A stretch of DNA of 64,000 nucleotides. Source: Blattamonas nauphoetae. Lineage: Eukaryota > Preaxostyla > Oxymonadida. The DNA lies in contig JARBJD010000095.1 of NCBI GenBank assembly GCA_033064195.1, positions 1 through 64,000 on the forward strand, given 5' to 3'. Shown piece by piece: positions 20,501-30,813 of the stretch. The position numbers and the translations under genes were made by a program. How positions within the stretch are numbered: the first letter of the stretch is position 1; the number at the start of each line of letters is the position of its first letter. Below the pieces are notes generated by a model, which did not search any database, was not told the DNA's origin, and saw only the letters and a list, made by a program, of their open reading frames with translations.

Positions 20501-22263
20501 CTTCCAAAAGGAACAGGGATTTGTCTCGCAGACCAGCTTCATCGAGGCGGTCTCCAAAGAAACCACAATGGTCACCCCCGACGCCGACGCTGGGCAAAAC
20601 AAGGAACCCGAGAAACATCTTCCGAGTCTTCTGCGACTGCTCGAACTGCACAACAGCACGCGGCCCACTCCGAGTCGGAAGGAAGCTCTCCAGAACCTCC
20701 TCCCGCCGTCTTTCGAGTCTTCGTCGGTCCTGTCTCCTCCGCCTCTCCCATTTTTGGAGAACACTGCCTTGTCGTACATGTCGCTCGCCTCGCTTGTGTT
20801 CATCCTCCTCAACCACCCTGCCCTTTCCCTCGTGGCTGCCAACTTTGTTGTCGACTCGCAACTCGACAGACTCGCCCAGACCGACTTCCTCCAAATGATT
20901 GGGCCGACCTCGTCGGGCATCCCGTACGTGTTCACAGCCGCCATCTACCAAACCATCTTCCAGCAGGCTGCCCCGTTCGTGTCCACTCTCGCCACGTGCC
21001 TCGTCGCAGACTCAGTCGTCCACTACTTCCGCCTGATGCAGCTCCTCCGATGCTTCCCCTCCGACGCACACATCACCCCGTCGTACACCACCTCCCAACG
21101 GTTCTTCTCCACTCTCCTCGCCGAGTTCAACGACAACCAGCCATCTTCCTTCACTCGCCTCCCCGCTGTCCCCGTCTCCCAACCCCCTACCCCTCCCCCT
21201 CTCTCTCCCCGGCGCCCCAACCACCGAGGATACGGTCGGTGTCCCAAGCCAGCGGATCATGTCCCGTATCGGCGAGCTCTCCCAATTCAAACCGTCCAAG
21301 TCGCTTTTTTCCTGCCTCCCCATCATCTTCTTCAAAACGGTTTCATTCATCCTCCAACATTCACCTCACCTCCCACTCTTCCACCACTACTTCCCTCTCG
21401 AGGACACACGTGCCATCACAACACACTCCGACAGCCCCGAGACACTTAACCTTCCGATGTCGGCCTTCTTCAGTGTCGAGGCCAACGGAGGCCAGAAAGC
21501 GCATCAGTTTGGCACACTCGCCGTCGAACCTAGCGACGAGCAGGACGTCCACGCTGCAATGACGATGACAATCGGGCCGAGCAAGTACATCTTCACAAAG
21601 GGAGGCGAAAACAGCGACGGCCTTGTGCTCCAACACACTTACCGCGGAAAAGGAAAGGGAAGGAAAAACAAACATCCTTCGAAAAAGCGAACACGGGGGC
21701 AACACGAATGGGAAGAGGAGACGGACGAGGACGAGGAGAGTTCGCTGTCATCGGCTGAACTCTCCTCTCGCAGGCGTCGCTCTCACCGCAACTCGCTCCC
21801 TCCCATCCAGAAACGAAAGCGGTCTGAACCAGAACCGAACTCTGACTCGTCGTTCCTTTCTGACGTTGACTTCTCGTCTTCGTCGCCCTCGTCAACCACC
21901 CTTCCAACGATCGCGGCACCGCCAGCACGACCTCCCCCGCCCGTCTCCCTCCCTCCGTCATCACAAATCAGCACTCCATTCACACGTGTCTTCTCCTCTC
22001 CCGTCCAACGGGACACGACTTTCACACCCCACCAAGTGTACTCCCATCCACTGCACACGATGCAACTCCCTCCACACATCTTCCAACCGACTCTCAACTT
22101 CACCCGCGGACGACTCGACTCGCCCTCACTGACACTGCAGAGTCTCTCAGAAATGAATGACCTTGGTCAGTCTATGTTTGATTCACCGTTTCCTAATCTT
22201 ATTTCCGAACCTCTGACGTCGTTCTTTACAGAGAACCATTTTAACTCCCTTGAATTGCATTAA
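17559..22263 (+). CDS. Zn2Cys6 binuclear-cluster protein, putative transcription factor
   Basis: Five exons (17559-17614, 17663-17680, 17718-17785, 17827-21167, 21229-22263) give a frame-consistent protein of about 1,505 residues. The N-terminus (about residues 13-40) holds ACDLCRKRKIKCDG and then NKPCLNCSKRGVDC, an exact CX2CX6CX5CX2CX6C zinc cluster with its basic loop. That is the DNA-binding module of Gal4-type fungal regulators. The 18-nt second exon encodes only KIKCDG. The middle is long and rich in S, P and T, with hydrophobic helical stretches (for example 18,180-18,600) that could be the regulatory middle domain, but I could not match it confidently. The last 250 residues carry basic clusters (KGKGRKNKHPSKKRTRG, a possible nuclear signal) and Ser/Pro-rich tails. 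Introns like those of the neighbours argue that it belongs to this genome. Confidence 0.78.
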
Positions 22264-22347
22264 CCTTTGTCTTCATTCATCATCATTTAAGTCATCCAAG
22301 TTGATGGAAAGCACACTTTGATCTGTTTTTGGAAAAGTGGAGCGAGA

Positions 22348-23367
22348 TCAGAGAGGTGATGAATCCATCATTGTTCTAAGAATGTCAAAACTGTCGGGAG
22401 GGATTGCCCTGATGAGATTGTCGATCTCAGCAAGAAAATTCTCCCAATTAATTCTTTGGAGGAGATGATCTCCTATTTCATGTGATAGTATGGAGATATT
22501 TGCTGCGATAGAGATCGTTGTATTATAATGTCGGGCAGCTTCATTCAAAACATATATCAGCCACATAAAACCCGTACTGAATGTATTAGAGTCGTCTGCG
22601 ATTCGCACGAGGTTAAAAATTCTTGGCCCTGTATTCTCGAACGGGACTGTTATTGACGAGTACATCCATTGAAATCCGATGAATATTTCTCGAATCTTAT
22701 CATTCAGGTATGAATCATCATTCCGAAGGAGAAGAAGAAGATAATGACCAAAAAGAGCCAGAACACTCATAGCTGCATTGAATTCTTCGTTGTCTTCAGA
22801 TGCGATACAGAAATCATTGATTGTTTTGTGTATAGAATCAATTTTGATGATATGCGATAATGGATGAATCCTGCTCGCAGAACTTGAAGGAGGAAAGTAG
22901 TCGTCAACGAGTTTATCATGGAGGAGTAAGTGTTCCTCTCTTGTCACTTCTTTGAGAGTGGCGGCGAGTTGATTGGATTGTTTCTGGGCTTTGGTTTGGA
23001 TGGTTTGGCACGTCGCGATTTGTTCTGTTCGTTTTGTGCGATAGTCATCCAACAACATCTGTTTGGTTGCCTGTAGAGTCCTGAGTTTCTCTTCTTCCTT
23101 CATGAGCATCTCCTGGAGATCATCAACACTCCATTGAAGGAGAAGAGAAACATCTGATATTTGTGATGAAGAGTCTTGGAGAGGTTGAGTTGACGAAACA
23201 TTTGATTTAATTGTTTGGTAACAATCAGTACAAATTGAACGACATCTGGGATCGGTTTTTCCAGCTGGAGTCAACCCCATCTTAAACGTTTGTCTCACTT
23301 CCTTATCAACAATCAAAGCCCACCTTCGCTTGTGACATTCTTGGCAAAAAAAGGAGATTTCTTGCAT
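22348..23367 (-). CDS. Atg14/UVRAG(Vps38)-like candidate
   Basis: A single-exon protein of 339 residues. The N-terminus has cysteine pairs (FFCQECHKRRW, then CRSICTDCYQ), followed by a coiled coil (about residues 85-150: DDLQEMLMKEEEKL onward) and a helical second half with LALFGHYLLLLLRNDD and FMWLIYVLNEAARHYN. This order of Cys-rich head, coiled coil and helical C-domain is that of Atg14/UVRAG, the Beclin-binding subunits of class III PI3-kinase. Residue-level similarity is weak, so the name is a hypothesis. It converges with the zinc-cluster gene 85 bp away and diverges from the next gene by 114 bp. Confidence 0.4.
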   Translation of the reverse strand: MQEISFFCQECHKRRWALIVDKEVRQTFKMGLTPAGKTDPRCRSICTDCYQTIKSNVSSTQPLQDSSSQISDVSLLLQWSVDDLQEMLMKEEEKLRTLQATKQMLLDDYRTKRTEQIATCQTIQTKAQKQSNQLAATLKEVTREEHLLLHDKLVDDYFPPSSSASRIHPLSHIIKIDSIHKTINDFCIASEDNEEFNAAMSVLALFGHYLLLLLRNDDSYLNDKIREIFIGFQWMYSSITVPFENTGPRIFNLVRIADDSNTFSTGFMWLIYVLNEAARHYNTTISIAANISILSHEIGDHLLQRINWENFLAEIDNLIRAIPPDSFDILRTMMDSSPL

Positions 23368-23481
23368 GTTTTCCCTTAATTTTTTTAGTTTTTGTTCAAC
23401 GACTGATTTGTTTTGTTATTTAAAGAGGTATTCTCTCCGTTTTTCCATTATCTTCATATCTTTTTGATTAGTGCGAACTAA

Positions 23482-26400
23482 ATGCGTCTCCGAGCAAAAC
23501 TTTACTCGTTGATGGATAATGGCAGCTGGATGGACCTGGGAACAGGATGGGCATCTATCGAAGGAGAAAATATTGTTATTACCTTTGAGTCACGTGGAAT
23601 TCGAAAAAGCCCGCACCGGTTTTCGACGGCTGTCTCACCCAATCCGTCAGATTATCAAATCGAAGGAGGTACGCTGTCTATTCAATTTCATCATTCTTCT
23701 CTCATCTAGAAACGATTATTTCATTTGTCGACCCAAGTACCAAACATGACTATTCATTGAGTTTCTTAGTATCATCAGCACGAGAGACAATGTGGTTTGT
23801 CCCAATGTCTACCAGTCTATCTTTACTCTTTAGGAAAAGAATCCAACAAATTCAAGCATCAAAGTTAACAGGTTTAGTCCTCTTCTCTCTATTTTCCTAG
23901 ATTCGATCCCGTCCCTAGAAGAGGATTCAGTTGAGCCATTCATCGACTTCTGCACATCTCACTCATCAACAGCCGCACTCCAACAGATGATGATCCGAAG
24001 TCTTTTATCTGATGTATCTCCACCTTGCATTGCCTATTGACTCTTTCTCCACGTGTAGGATTATCTCGTCTCCTTCATCACACTCCACGGGAGTAAGGTT
24101 GAACCGATCGAAGTTGAGACTCTTATTCCAGATGAACAGCTGGTCAGTCAGCTTTTCAAAGATCGTGGAGCATTGTCAGCAACACTCAAGCAGCTCTTCT
24201 TCCTCAACGAACCAAGCATCATCATTCCTCTCCTGACGGATAGCGTGTTCCCTCATCTTCTCGCCTGTCTTGAATTTCAGCCCACTTACTTGCGTTGTGT
24301 TCCATATCGCCATATTTTCCAGAACACTATCAACCATCGACTGGTATCTCTTCTGTCTTCATCATCTCTCGCAGCCGTTCCCAATCAACGATAATGCACT
24401 TCTTGCAAACATGCGCCAGCTCCACGCTCTTAATTTCCTTACTGGTTGTGTTATTTCTTCCGAAATTCCCGAGACATCTTCTCTTTTCTTTGCGAACTTG
24501 TCGCAGACGTTCTCCGCCACTGTCCTCACTCCCCTCCTCTCTTCCATGAAGCCATACTGGCTCCAGATCGTGGCATCCCTCAAACAGTGGAATTTACGTC
24601 TTTCCCCGAGTTCGCCGAACACCCCACTTGTTCCATCAGTCGACCACATCCAGACCTGCCTCTCGTTCCTCTCCGCCACAACTGAAATGCTCGGCCCGGG
24701 GCCCACCCAGCTCCGCCCCGCCTTTTCCATCTTTCTGGAAACGACGACCATCATGGACGGGCTCTTCCACGTCTTCCGCGAGGCAGCTGAGGCCCTCAAA
24801 CTGTTCAGTCCAACGTGCAAGACAGTCAACAACGTGTCGTACGCGTCTGTCGAGCGGATTCTGCTGACCTCCTGCGACGTCTTCATTTCCATCGCATCAC
24901 TCGGCCCAGACCAGCTGCTGGATTGGATCATCGTGTCGCGCAACGACTCCTCGTCATTCCTGATTGTCTGCGTCGAGCTCCTCAAAATCTGCCGCTCCTC
25001 AGTGCAGTACCAACTGTACGACATTCTCTACCTCGTCCTGACGTCTGCCCCCGCCACCACACCTCGCATCGGGTCGCCTCCTGTCACCCTCTTGGCCACG
25101 TTCTACAACACGACAGCCACATCACTCTTCTCCACGCTGCTTCCCCTGCCGCAGTTCGAGCAGGTGATTGAATCGTTCCAGCCTCCACCACAGCCGTACA
25201 CGTCGCAGTACTCCCTCCTCACCCACCTCGTCAGCAACTCGAAGCACCCATTCTACTCCGAGCTGCCCAACCCCCGCACTCTCTTCATCATCTCCAACAC
25301 CATCCAACTCCTCACACGCCTCCTCGTCTCGTCACCCCTCCCCACAATCAACTTCATCGCATCGCACTTCATCCTCCATCGTGCCCTCACTCTCCTTCTC
25401 ATCCCGTCGTACTTCCCCTCCCACCAACACCTCGTCTCCCCTCCCACTCTCAACTCTCTTCAACAACCTCCGTCAAAAGCCCACGCGTCGTGGTCAGACC
25501 TTGTGCCGTCTCTGATCTCCATCTTGTCTCTGGTGAGATTCTTGTTCTGCAAACTGAATGTGTCTGACCGACTCATCGAGAAGATCTTGCTTGGGACCGA
25601 ATCCTTCAACCAGCACAAGGAGCAACAGGCGAAGATTTCCGAAGTCACGACAGGCGACATCCCTCTCCCAAACGTCATCCTCCCCATCCTCCTCCTTCTC
25701 GACGACTGTTCTGTCCGTGACACACTCTGTCGAAGTGCGCTCCTCGAGACACTCAGCTCGTTCGGAGTGGAGGTGACCGGCGACCTCACCAGCCTTCTCG
25801 AGAAGAAGGCGAAGGGCGAAGGCCGAATGAAGATGCTGTGTCGGTGGCTGTTCGATCCAATTCGGAATGTGAAGCAGCGACTGCAGCGCCAGGTCAACAC
25901 GGAGGGCAACTCAACCGAGCACCTGGACGTCGCACCAAAGAGCGCTCCCGAAGACGAGCACGCGCTTGTTGAGGACACCATCGAGCTGCTGGTTCAGAAG
26001 CCAATCTCATTGACTGTCTTAAATTCGCTGTGCGAGTCGTGCGGACACACTGAAAACGTCATCCACGCATCTCTCGTTGATGCTGTTGTCAACCAACGCC
26101 GGAACCTCAAGCCGGTTCTGTTTGTCACTCCAACCCCCACCCCCTTCTCCTCTCCTCCAGAGGACCTCAAGGAGGGCGACGCAGAGAAAGCACACAAAGA
26201 GAAAACGACCCCCAGCGACGAACCAGCCACCATTGCTCTCGTCCCTTACGAGAAAGCATCCACACGCTCACTTGGGTTGTCTCAGTCGCCGTCCAGCTTC
26301 CTTCTCTCGTCATCGCACCACTACGCTCACCTCTCCACAGGCATCGCAGTCTCTCCTGCTAACGCCACACGCCCCGACCCACTCGCTTCGTCGCCGTCTC

Positions 26401-27416
26401 TCTTCCGTGGCTTGTACGGCTCGCCTGTGACGCAGTATCTTCAGTCGCAGTTGATGTCGCTCCTCAACATCCCAGCGGGAAAGGAGTCGCAGCCACCACA
26501 TGCCCTCGCAAGCATCGCCTCTTCTCCAGCGAAAGGACTCTTGTCGATCAATGCGCAATCTCCCTCGCCATCGTCTCTCCTCCACCTCGCCGTCACGGCA
26601 AGCGACGAGGAGGATGCAGACCCGCAACAGAACGAAGACGCCCTCCATTCTCTGAACGTGTCCGACACTGGTTTGACAGACGGTGCCTCGCCGTTTGTCT
26701 CCACCCTCGCCAACTCTCCTCCGCGACCTCTCGCCGAACTCGTCCTCCAGCACCAGCCAGAGGACCACAGCCCACCACCGTCCATCCCTGCTGTGTCGCC
26801 GTCCCAATCCATCACAGTCAGTTATCTGTCCCTGTCTCCACACACCCCTGGCTCATTCGGACTGCACAGAGATGCTCATCCCACGCCGTCTGCCGTGCCC
26901 ACCACAGAACCATCTCTCTATCCAGCCCCGTCTGTCCACTCAAAACATAAAATACACGTTGCTCAACCACGCGATTCAGACAGCGAGGCCAATGAAGGCG
27001 ATCAGGATCCAAAGAAGAAAATGGGGGAGAGCAGAGAGGAGAGCCACGATGCAGATCACCAGCAGCCTGCTCTCGCTGCACCGATCGTGCAGACTGTCTG
27101 GAACTCTGTCACGCCAGTGCTGCCTGTGCCCACCGAGCAGATCATCCCCTCCGACACTCTCAACCACGTCCGACTCCCCGAAAAGACGCCCAAGGACCAC
27201 AAATCGAAGCATCGGCACCACAAACACAAACACCACCACTCCAGCTCGCGGTCTCACCATCGGTCTGACCGCGAAAAGAAGCGGTCGAGTGAGGAAAAGA
27301 AGGGTCCGCGCGAACCATCCACAGTTACGCTCAGCGACTCTCTCATCCACTCAAAGAAGGCGTTGTTCAACGAAGACGGAAGCCTGAGTCAATCTTCCGA
27401 TGAACAAGACACGTAG
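23482..27416 (+). CDS. PPP4R3: protein phosphatase 4 regulatory subunit 3 (SMEK/Psy2)
   Basis: About six introns lie in the first 900 bp, followed by a long intron-free exon (about 24,391-27,416). The N-terminal EVH1-like domain begins MRLRAKLYSLMDNGSWMDLG and GTGWASIEGENI, the pattern of PP4R3. It is followed by ETIISFVDPSTKHDYSLSF and, in the SMK-1 region, DSVFPHLLACLEFQPTYLR and NTINHRL joined by splicing to PFPINDNALLANMRQ, equal to the family's NHR...IPI...L segment. Helical (ARM-like) sequence continues to about 26,000. The tail of about 450 residues is disordered, S/P-rich, and ends in a His/Lys/Ser-rich basic cluster (KHRHHKHKHHHSSSRSHH). The family targets PP4 catalytic subunit to substrates in DNA repair and signalling. 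Name confidence is high; exon edges are approximate. Confidence 0.82.
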
Positions 27417-27636
27417 CCAAATTACACTCACAATATCGTTTTGTTATGAATCATTTCATCCAAGAATCTTTGTTCTTCACTGTGATCTGCGGTGTTCTTC
27501 CAACCTGTTGTTCTCCATTAAGATGATGTACCCAAGAAACAAAATCACCTGTTGAAATGACCAAATGAAGAATGAGAATATTCACACAGAAATTGAACCA
27601 AAAAAGGAAGAATAGGCAGAAGAAAGAGAATGCAAA

Positions 27637-28236
27637 TCATTTTGTCGTTTTGGTAACCTCATCAACAATCCATTTCCATCCTTCGGCCAACCCATCACCA
27701 GTAAAAGTGGAACAAGCTTCAAAGTGGAGTGGAAAAGGGTGAATGTTTGGATTTCCTTCGAAAGAGAAAATGTTTTTGATTTCGGTAATATCAACAAAAT
27801 CGGAACTGTCTGACTTACAACAGAAGATAAGGCATGGAATTCCTTGTAGTTCTTCATCTTCTATTACTGAATCCAGCGCTAACTTCGCTTCTTTGAATCG
27901 ATCGCGTTGTGTTCCGTCAACAACAAAAATAAGTCCTTTAGTCCCTAAATAATAGTGTCTCCAGAGATTTCTTTCTTCTTTCCCCCCATTGAGATCCCAA
28001 AGAGCAGCAGTTCGTTTTCCCTGAGCGAATTCTGTGACTTGATAGTTGGTGGCGCGATGCTGCACGATATTTCCTTTTGTCGGTTTTGCAAGTTTCTCCA
28101 CAATACAACTTTTTCCTGCTCCATCCAATCCAAGCACGAGCACCGTTATTTCGTTCTTGATGCGTGAGTCACCTTGACCCATGAGCGCATAAAGGGTTCC
28201 TGGACAACTGAACGTGATATCTCTTGTGCTATCCAT
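27637..28236 (-). CDS. ARF-like small GTPase, divergent
   Basis: A single exon of 199 residues. G1 is VLGLDGAGKS, switch II is LWDLNGGKEERNLWRHYY, and G5-like is EACSTFTGDGL; IFVVDGTQRDRFKEAK is a typical ARF strand. Two functional positions differ from the family. The switch II glutamine (WDxGGQ) is replaced by glycine (WDLNGG), and the G4 box NKxD reads CKSD. Arl13 proteins also have Gly at the switch II position, but the long Arl13 tail is absent. The second Met (28,182) starts MGQGDSR, which could be N-myristoylated, so it is an alternative start. Only 91 bp separate it from the divergent Tectonic gene. Confidence 0.8.
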   Translation of the reverse strand: MDSTRDITFSCPGTLYALMGQGDSRIKNEITVLVLGLDGAGKSCIVEKLAKPTKGNIVQHRATNYQVTEFAQGKRTAALWDLNGGKEERNLWRHYYLGTKGLIFVVDGTQRDRFKEAKLALDSVIEDEELQGIPCLIFCCKSDSSDFVDITEIKNIFSFEGNPNIHPFPLHFEACSTFTGDGLAEGWKWIVDEVTKTTK

Positions 28237-28327
28237 GCCTATCTATTTGATAATCTTGATCCATTCCGAGATGGTTTACAGATTTGCTGTTCTCTCTGAT
28301 CATGTTTTCAGCCCTTCATTTTGTTTT

Positions 28328-30107
28328 ATGGTCGTGGCTTCTTTCTTATCGCTTATTTCACTCATCCTTTCTGAACCAACTGTGAATCCAAGCGATAAAA
28401 GTTCGATTTTTTTAAAATGATTCTCATCTCCTCTTCATTACTTCAAATTTTCGTTTTTCAGCTCTTGGCAACTGTACATGTGACCTCGATCCAGACTCAT
28501 GTGATCTAATGTGTCCCTGCGATCCAAAATGTCCAGCCTACTCCGATTTGTTCCCTGTTCTGCTTCCTCCTCACCCAAATTCAAGAAAAGCTGTTTTTTG
28601 CAACGCCACTGATTTTACCCGCAAAGTGAATATTCCATCATCAAGCTATCGGTGGGGTACTGTGAGTGATACAATGTTTTGCATCCAGTTTCAAAACAGT
28701 GTGATTTTTCATCTCCTCCAAATTTCACTCTTTCCTTTCAGATCCATCGTTGGGATTCCGCTATACAAGCATTGCAAAAGAAAAAACCCTCACAGAAACC
28801 GAAGTACCACCCTATTTTTGTTTTTGATCTTTTCTTCTTCTCAAGGTTAGCGACCAAATCAAAGAAGCAGAATACCAATTCAACACAACACTCATTTTGG
28901 AACCTCCGACGGCAGGTTACAAGGTTCGTTGACTATATACTAATTTTCATCTTTTGGTCGATCTAGGTTGGAAATATCCTCTACGACACGACTCAGCAAC
29001 CATTCAAGTTCTACGGCGGTTCTTTCTCTGGAAAATGCACGACCTTTGGAACAATTGGTATCTACCCTTTCTTTGTCACCTTTTTCTTGAGAATACGGAG
29101 TTAAAAAGCGAATTTCGTGTGGGGCTGGGCCTGTCACCTTTGGTAATCTGATCACAATGCTCGGAACCGTCGCCATTGTTTGTCTTTCGCGTGCTTATTG
29201 TCTTAGACCAGCGACGGCACCACATCTCCTCCAGTATCTGCAATGAATTCAGCCAAAACTGCCTTAAATGCCGAGTTCGTCCAATCTGCAACAATCATCT
29301 TCCAACACACCACTCCCGGGGAGATCAGCTCCGTCCTGATCATCGGTGTTGAAGGAGCATCTGACAACCAGCACATTGAATTGGGCATCGAATGGCGTGC
29401 TGTCTGCCCTCTTTCTCCTCACCTCTTCAGGAACCCCAATCCACCACCCACCCCCAATCGGGCAACCCCGGGTACCTGCCCCTCTCCCCCCTCCTCGTCC
29501 TCGACGGCACCGACGCAACCAACCCTTTCGGCTACGTCACTGTCACCACACCCGGCCAGCAGTTCACCGAGCTCATCCGCTTCGAGAAGAACCTGCACTT
29601 CCAAACAGTCGGGCCGACAGCATCCACCCCAGCCACCTTCTTCGCCCTGTCCAACATCACCCACATCGGACAGTACGGCCTCGCAGACCCAGCGAACCCC
29701 GACGACTGGGTGGAGGTCTTCAACGAGGCTGCTCCCTGCGACGGAGACGCTGCGATGAAGCAAATCGGGTCTTCTCTGCAGATTCTGGTGGTGTGTTCCT
29801 TTCGAACTTAACTCTCCAGGAAAACACAGGCTTTGTGAAAAACCCTCAGCCGCGCGTTGTGGGAGCTCAGATGAGGAGTCAGTGTGTAGACCCAGCCAAC
29901 TTTGGCACACCAGCCAATCATCAGTTCTTCTTCGATGTCACCTTTGTTACAACCAAGAAGCAACAGCTTTCAGAAGACCTCCTTGGGCCGCCTCCAATTG
30001 CCAGGCTGCCCGAGGACTTCCTGTATCCAATTCGGAAGACAGGAGCCTTCTCAATCCGTCCTCTCACCTCAATCGTCTCCATTCTCTTGTTGACGTTCCT
30101 TTTGTAG
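28328..30107 (+). CDS. TCTN: Tectonic-family transition-zone protein
   Basis: A multi-exon gene (at least eight exons, introns of about 30-75 nt). A signal peptide (MVVASFLSLISLILS) leads to LGNCTCDLDPDSCDLMCPCD, the cysteine motif that defines Tectonics. Splicing then gives WGTDPSLGFRYTSIAKE, the segment SGKCTTFGTI, and SGNPGYLPLSPLLVLDG, matching the GNPGY block of the family. The final exon ends with PIARLPEDFLYPIRKTG and a hydrophobic tail (LTSIVSILLLTFLL) that could anchor the protein. Tectonics act in the MKS/B9 complex at the base of cilia, where they control membrane protein entry. Their presence implies that the organism builds flagella. Exon junctions are inferred by eye. Confidence 0.85.
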
Positions 30108-30211
30108 ATAACTAACATCTTATTTCATTTATTGTTTTCTTTCACTTCGACTTTCATCATTTGAACCGGTTTAACCATGTGATTTCACACAAAACACACA
30201 AACAAAACAGG

Positions 30212-30656
30212 GTGATTCTCAGTCAATTAAGGCAAAACACTATGGTGCGTTTGTAAAATTCATTTTTTCCCTATTTCTTACACATCTGCTCTGCAGACAG
30301 AGGACATGTGAATTTTTGGATTTCAAGCATGATCGCGCTCGAAATAGCCGTTTTAAGATCAGCACATTTTTACACACTTTTTCTCACAGAAGACGTTTAA
30401 ACAGAGAGAAAGGATGTAAATCAACAAAAAAAGATGTATCTGTGCGATAGAACAGAGATAAATCATCCATTAAAGAGAAAAATGGAAAAAACGTGAAATT
30501 TCTGTGTTGATCGAGAGAACTTCTATGTTTTTTTGAAAATGAAAAAAGTTCACAAATGATGTATTTCGAGATGATAGACGAAAATAGTTGATTATTTTGG
30601 AGAGTTTCTGCGTCTGTGTAATTTGGCGACGCTTGCCTTATTTCACTGAGAATCAC
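30212..30656. repeat. MITE candidate between convergent genes
   Basis: A segment of about 445 bp bounded by 23-bp inverted ends with 21 matches: GTGATTCTCAGTCAATTAAGG on the left, and GTGATTCTCAGTGAAATAAGG as the reverse complement of the right end. The interior is AT-rich with no credible gene. It fills most of the gap between the Tectonic 3' end and the Arp3 3' end. No target-site duplication was identified. Confidence 0.55.
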
Positions 30657-30813
30657 TCAACTCGACATCATTCAAAACAAAATGATACAATATTCTCTTC
30701 AAAAGGATGAATCATCACATCCTTCATCTGGACATCAGAATTCCAAAAGAAGGAGACAGTGTAAAACAATAAGGACAGCGAAATGGAAATGAGAGGATGA
30801 GAGTCTGAATTTA

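Noticed and set aside
21168-21228. Frameshift or end of the zinc-cluster gene at 21,449
   Set aside because: A GT-AG intron of 61 nt with a pyrimidine tract joins the two frames in phase 0, so a break is not needed.
18784-21350. Many long antisense and alternate-frame ORFs
   Set aside because: They are shadows of the GC-rich exon, where stop codons are rare in all frames.
17559-22263. Fungal contamination or recent transfer for the zinc-cluster gene
   Set aside because: Intron size, base pattern and spacing match its neighbours; only the domain type hints at fungi.
30384-30656. Minus-strand ORF of 90 codons
   Set aside because: It lies inside the MITE candidate and has no protein-like pattern.
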